This document shows positions 59,150 through 64,000 of a DNA stretch of 64,000 nucleotides, in pieces. The stretch spans positions 159,918,317 to 159,982,316 of the forward strand of contig NC_081405.1 of assembly GCF_030272615.1 (NCBI RefSeq), given 5' to 3'. This stretch comes from Cryptomeria japonica (Eukaryota; Streptophyta; Pinopsida; Cupressales; Cupressaceae). How positions within the stretch are numbered: position 1 is the first letter of the stretch; each line of letters opens with the position of its first letter. Below the pieces are notes generated by a model. That model made no database searches and was not told where the DNA came from. It saw nothing but the letters and a program-made list of their open reading frames with translations. Both the position numbers and the translations under genes were made by a program.

Positions 59150-59760
59150 AAAGCTATTGGAGAGGCATGCTTAAAAAATCCAAGGAGAAAGAAGAAGGAT
59201 CCCACAACAGTTCATGTAATGGGTTAGTTGGTTGATATAATGTTAGGGAAAGTGATTATGCCTAAATATTCAGATCCTGGTAGCCTAGTATTTGAAATAA
59301 TAATAAATGGAGTTATGGTTCATAATTCCCTTATTGATTTAGGAGCTGCCACTAATGTCATGACAAAGGATATCATGCAACATCTAAATTTGACAAATAT
59401 GAGACCTACTCACACAATCCTTCAATTAGTAGACAGTTCCACTGTTAGGCCATATGGTATGATGGAGAACATTGTAGTAACTCTTGATTCTTGGGAATAT
59501 CCAGTTGATTTCATGATTTTATCCCTTAAAGCTACCTTGGTGGGTATCCCATAATTTTGGGAAGGCCTTGGTTGGCCACTCCAGATGCTTATATAGGATG
59601 CAGATCAGGAGATATGACTATTTCCAATGGAGATAGTACAAAAAAATTAACACCCTATCCACCAAATTGGCCACATGAGGAGTCAGAACAATTCATTTGG
59701 CTTGATCCAGGTGATGAGTCAAAAGAAGATGGTAAACCTATAATGAACCTAATAATTCTT
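59150..59760 (+). mobile_element. Gypsy aspartic protease region
   Basis: HNSLIDLGAATNVMTKDIMQ gives the catalytic-lobe position, and LGRPWLATPDAYIGC gives the second lobe. Fossil. Confidence 0.8.
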
Positions 59761-60089
59761 GATAAAATTCCTCTTCTACAGTTACAAGATGAAGATCAAG
59801 TTTTGACACAAATATTAAACAATACATGTGGTCTAGATGATTCAAGAGAAGGTACTTTAGCAAATTATGTATGCCCATTACAACTATTATTGCCTAATTC
59901 TGGTTTGATCGCATCTACAATGATCCATACATTTTTGCCCCATGAAATTAAGCTACCCATTGTAAATGAGGCATCCGTGAAAAACATCACTAAGTAAATA
60001 GAAATAGTCCCTAGGAAGACACTCATTGTCAATAGTAATCTTTTTGTACAACAAGAGTATTCTCTGACAAATATATTGTAGGAGAATAA

Positions 60090-61430
60090 AATTGCATTTT
60101 ATTGGGACTACTGATATGGTAGGTTTGGATCCCAAACTATGTACTCATAGGATATACATACATGATCATACTAAACCAATCATGCAGCTACAAAGGCGAG
60201 TCAATCCAACTCTTAGGGAAACTGTCAAGACCGAGTTACAAAAATTGTTAGATGTGGGTTTCATTTATCCAATTTCAGATAGTGAATGGGTTTCACCATT
60301 GGTAATTGTTCCAAAGAAGAATGGTAAATGGAGGGTGTGTGTGGATTATAGGGAATTGAACAAAGCTACAAAGAAAGATCATTTTCCACCACCCTTCATT
60401 GATCAGGTTCTGGATTCTTTAGTAGGAAATAAGTATTTTTCATTACTTGATGATTTTTGTGGCTATAATCAGATATATATAGCACCAGAAGACCAGGACA
60501 AGACCACTTTCACCTGTCCATGGGGGACCTATGCCTACTCCATTCTTCCATTTGGATTGTGTAATGCTACAACAACCTTTCAAAAGGCAGTCTTGAGCAT
60601 CTTTGTATATATTTCTCACAATTGCATGGAGATCTACATGGATGATTTTACCACCTATAGAGATGATTTTCAGGAAGCACTTGATAACTTATGCAAGTGT
60701 TGCAGAGGTGTCAAGATCACAATCTTTCATTGAACAGTGAAAAGTGTTTTCTCGTGATCCAAGAAGGGGTGGTCTTAGGCCACTATATCTCAGCCAAGGG
60801 CATTCAAGTGGATCCTGCTAAGATTGAGGTAATTAAAACTCTTCCAATCCCCACAAAGCAAAAGCATGTACAGAGTTTTTTAGGCCATGCTGGATACTAT
60901 AGGATATTTGTTAAAAATTTCAGCACTATAGCAAGTCCCTTGTATGATATGTTGCTTAAGGATGTGGATTTTCAATGGACACCAACATGTGACAAAGCCT
61001 TTTAGGATCTCAAAACTGTCCTCTCTCAAGCACCAGTACTTCAAGGAACTAAGTGGAATTTTTCCTTCTATAATTATATTGATGCCTCTGATCATGCAGT
61101 TGGAGCAGCCTTAGTGCAAAAAGATGGAGCCATAGAAAATGCAGTCTACTATATAAGCAAAAATATCCAAGGAGCTGAATTGAATTATACTGTGAAAAAA
61201 AAGAAATGTTAGTAGTAATATATGCTCTTAACAAATTTAGACATTATATAATAGGATACCAAGTGTATATTTATACAGACCACACAGCAATCAGGTACCT
61301 CATGAATAAACCAGTTGTTTCAGGTAGACTAGCTAGATGGCTACTTCTAATGCAAGAATTTGATATCACTATCATAGATAAACCAGGTAAAGTAAATGTG
61401 GTAGCTGATTTCTTGTGCAGACTTACACAT
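60090..61430 (+). mobile_element. Gypsy reverse transcriptase and RNase H regions
   Basis: RT blocks are WVSPLVIVPKKNGKWRVCVD, YFSLLDDFCGYNQIYIAPED, ILPFGLCNATTTFQKAV and IYMDDFTTY. The thumb (VQSFLGHAGYYRIFVKNFS) and RNase H (YTDHTAIRYLMNKPVVSGRL, LLMQEFDITIIDKPGKVNVV) follow. Fossil. Confidence 0.9.
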
Positions 61431-61639
61431 CAATCTCAAGAGCCTCTTAGTGATGATTCTTTTCTAGATGAGCATCTATTTGCTATTAATATTCATACAC
61501 CTTGGTATGATGATATAGCCAATTATTTGGCTACTGACAAGGTACCTTCATATTTCTCTCCAAAGGACAAAGGATCCTCATTGCAAAGAGTTTTCCATAT
61601 ACTTGGTTCAATGGATGTTTGTTTTATACAAGACTAGAT

Positions 61640-62246
61640 AATTTCACGAGAAGGTGGATCAGGGAAGATGAGACATATGACATTTTGCATGCATGTCATG
61701 GTGAATCCTGTGGGGGCCATTTTGCAGCAAAAAGGACAACAATGAAGATACTTAATATAGTTTATTACTGGCCTACTCTCCACAAGGATGCAATCAAGTA
61801 TAAAAGAAAATGTGATAGATGTCAGAGAATGGGTTGCCCAACCAGGTCAGATGAAATGCCTTTGCATCCAAAAGTTGTTGTTATAACTTTTGACAAATGA
61901 GGAATGGATTTTATAGGCCCAATTGAACCACCATCTAATGGAAAATAATATATATTAGTGTGTACTAATTACCTTACCAAATGGGTAGAAGTAAGAGCTA
62001 TGAAGCATGCCAAGGACAACAAGGTTGCAAAATTTCTATATGAAGACACTTTTACCATGTGTGGGGTTCCTATAGAAATTGTTACTGATCAAGGTACTCA
62101 TTTTACATCTAATTTGATAGTAGCAATGATGGAAGAATATAACATTAGACACAAGAAAGCCACCCCCTATCACCCATAGGACAATGGGAAAGATGAGATC
62201 ACAAACAAAGAGATTGAAGCCATCCTGACAAAAACAATGGCCATAC
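61640..62246 (+). mobile_element. Gypsy integrase region, N-terminal part
   Basis: The HHCC zinc module (HACHGESCGGHFAAKRT, then KCDRCQRMG) is followed by core blocks (NYLTKWVEVRAMKHAKDNKV, VPIEIVTDQGTHFTSNLI, KKATPYHP). It stops where the Copia LTR begins. Fossil. Confidence 0.88.
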
Positions 62247-63349
62247 TGTTGGCATTTTTTATGGTTATGTTGTGATTGTCATTGATGGACACACACTTGC
62301 ATTGAGATCACTTTTATATGTATGCGTTATGCTCAACCGACAATTGTTCCCAACCGGTATGATGCATTATAGTCTTTAGACTATCCGTGTTTTGTAGAAT
62401 GTGTTTATCAGTCTGAAGTGGTATGTTGACCCCAAGCGGTTCGAGGATCTCAAGTGGTACAAAGGATCAAAGCGGCAGAACACATATTTCCCAGTCTTCA
62501 TTTTTGTCAAACCGGCAACTGGTATTTTGTATGAACCGGTAATACTCTGTGATGAGTTACCAACCAGCATTTTGTGATGAGTTACCATCCACCGATTGTT
62601 TGACGGTACCGACACTTTAACGATGCTTTTTGTGTCGTGTTACATAATATGTCTAGATGCATTGAACCTAGGAAATTGTATTGTAATCCTATTGGATCGA
62701 CAAGAAATCAGATTCCTTATAAGCACATCATGTCTAGGGTTTTAAGTTGTTGCTAGGGTTTCAGGTGGTTGATGAGTTAGAGAGAGTGTGAATGTGTTGA
62801 AGACTGAAGTAATACTGGAATGCATTAGGAACGAGCTATCAAAGATCTAACCAAGCAATCTATGCAATTTGCTAGATCACTCACTTGTTGATTACTCACA
62901 TCTTCGACAAGTTTGAAGCCCTTAACTGGGTAGGCCCCAAAGCCTTTTGTAAATCCTCTAACAAGGTGGTTCACATTTGTGGATCTGAAATCCTCTAGCA
63001 AGGTAGTATTTAATCAGACTTATCTCCTAACATAGATTGAGATTCCTAACAGGATCTGTTCTGGTAAAGAACATTGTATGACCTTAACCGGTCTGGTTCC
63101 TATTCTGCAGATAGTTACTTGTGAGTTTCATCTCACCATGGTTTTTCCCATTTGGCTTTTCATGTCAAAATCTCTTGTGTTATGGTGTTTGTGCTTATGT
63201 GGGTAAATGCATTATTTGCTATTTAGTTTGTATGTGTGCTAACCGATTTGTCTACTAAATTGTTTTACCGGTTTACTGCTAGACTAGTAAAGTGTTTAAG
63301 TACTATGATTTTTGGCATACTAATTCACTCCCCCTCTTAGTATTCATCA
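62247..63349 (+). repeat. 5' LTR of the right-edge Copia element
   Basis: 1.1 kb, TGTTGGCATTTTTTATGG to CTTAGTATTCATCA. It is rich in ACCGGT/AACCGG words, like the LTRs of the 47-54 kb relative. The point of entry is inside integrase coding sequence of the Gypsy copy. Confidence 0.85.
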
Positions 63350-63351
63350 AT

Positions 63352-63364
63352 TGGTATCAGAGCC
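63352..63364 (+). promoter_or_regulatory. Primer-binding site of the right-edge Copia element
   Basis: TGGTATCAGAGCC two bases after the LTR, initiator-Met tRNA type. Confidence 0.92.
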
Positions 63365-63399
63365 AACCTTTCTATAAGTCTAACCACTTGGAAAGAGAT

Positions 63400-64000
63400 A
63401 TGGGGGAATACACTATGAGGGAACTTACTCATCGGCTCACTATGTCTGAGCATGCCTATGATGATCTTATGGTCAAATATAAGGCCTCTCAGGCAAAAAG
63501 GAGAAAACATGCTGAAAAATTGATGGAGCTATCTGAAAATAGTTCTTCTGATGAAGCGGACATGGAAGCTCTGATTCAAGAAGTAGAAAAGATGAATGAA
63601 TCCAATTCCAACCTGAGAAAAGAGTTGGAAGGACTGACTATTCGAATGTGCCAAGAGCTTGAGAACCAGAGGAAAGTTGAAGAGATGGTAAAAGACAAAG
63701 ATCATGAAATCTCCAAGCTGAAGAAAGAGATCAGTGCCCTAATTGCTCAATTCCATACGAGCAAACTGAAAAAAGAAAGACATGCAAGGAGAACTAAACA
63801 TGGCCATCTTTGAGAATGCAAACTTGATGGAAACAAATGCTGCTATTTCCAAAGAACTCTCTGAGTCAAAGGAAATCCTTGCTAAGTTCAACAAGAGTAC
63901 TGTCAAGCTAGAGAAAAAGCTTGAATCTGCCAAACCTGTCAAGAATACTGATGGACTTGGTTATTCTGGTCATGAGGAAGGTGAGACCTCTGGTACAAAT
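63400..64000 (+). mobile_element. Coiled-coil coding region at the start of the Copia inside
   Basis: From MGEYTMRELTHRLTMSEHAY onward the translation is strongly helical and charged (MEALIQEVEKMNESNSNLRK, then KDKDHEISKLKKEISALIAQ), with heptad-like leucines. A similar Leu/Lys/Glu-rich segment (SKELSESKEILAKFNKST) follows toward the window end. No classic gag motif is seen before it. It may be a gag-associated coiled coil or an extra reading frame carried by this family. Fossil status cannot be judged from the part seen. Confidence 0.6.

Larger units (their letters stand above)
57117..62246 (+). mobile_element. Athila/Tat-like Gypsy copy, internal region
   Basis: A fossil with an Asp-tRNA-type primer site, gag, protease, reverse transcriptase, RNase H and integrase on the plus strand. 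The reverse transcriptase style (ATKKDHFPPPFIDQVLDSLV, MDDFTTY) and the lack of a chromodomain in the sibling tail point to the Athila/Tat branch. It is heavily broken (at least a dozen breaks), so old. A Copia element begins at 62,247, inside the integrase region. Confidence 0.88.
62247..64000 (+). mobile_element. Ty1/Copia element nested in the Gypsy copy, running off the window
   Basis: A 5' LTR (62,247-63,349) and an initiator-Met primer site (63,352-63,364) are followed by the start of the inside. The LTR termini (TGTTGGCA...TTCATCA) and the exact LTR-to-primer-site spacing match the 47-54 kb Copia element, so the two are relatives. The right end is beyond 64,000, so completeness and age cannot be judged. 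Confidence 0.85.

Overview
This looks like nuclear DNA from a large-genome seed plant, probably a gymnosperm. The sequence is AT-rich and mostly transposable elements at several stages of decay. It carries plant-type Ty3/Gypsy and Ty1/Copia LTR retrotransposons with initiator-Met and Asp tRNA primer sites and plant L1-type LINE pieces. One intron-rich host gene sits in the middle. The gymnosperm assignment is an inference from overall character, not from a diagnostic gene.

Left part (1-9.8 kb): an LTR-like fragment, a short spliced-gene-like relic on the minus strand, and a badly decayed Copia relic (about 4.15-6.69 kb) holding a strong 35-bp-stem hairpin. Next come a pyrimidine tract and a cluster of short G/C palindromes, then a decayed protein-coding relic of a family I do not recognise (7.94-9.83 kb).

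Nested block (9,835-30,165): a chromodomain-bearing Ty3/Gypsy element inserted into the unrecognised relic with a 5-bp target duplication. Its 3' LTR was later split twice. One insertion is a gag-protease-only, non-autonomous LTR element (16,167-24,121, minus strand). The other is a Copia element (25,004-29,794, minus strand). The unrecognised relic resumes after 30,170. It is followed by the 3' part of a LINE ORF2 and then by a LINE ORF1 piece.

Host gene (33,994-40,920, minus strand): eight exons with consistent splice sites and phases predict an F-box protein of about 422 residues with a leucine-rich C-terminal half. A linker between the two parts holds four Lys-Thr-Pro motifs. Its first exon is a GC/CpG-rich island, and an E2F-type site lies about 95 bp upstream of the start codon.

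Right part (41-64 kb): an AT-rich intergenic stretch with a diverged pair of about 1-kb repeats, each holding a different microsatellite. Then a full-length but broken Copia element (47,223-54,687, minus strand), the 3' tail of one Athila/Tat-like Gypsy copy joined through a shared LTR to a second copy (to 62,246), and a related Copia element that begins inside that second copy at 62,247 and runs off the window.

The only feature that looks like a working gene is the F-box gene. The rest is a layered record of insertions. LTR-LTR divergence, counted by eye, is about 2.5% for the gag-protease element, about 5% for its chromovirus host and about 6-7% for the 47-54 kb Copia element.
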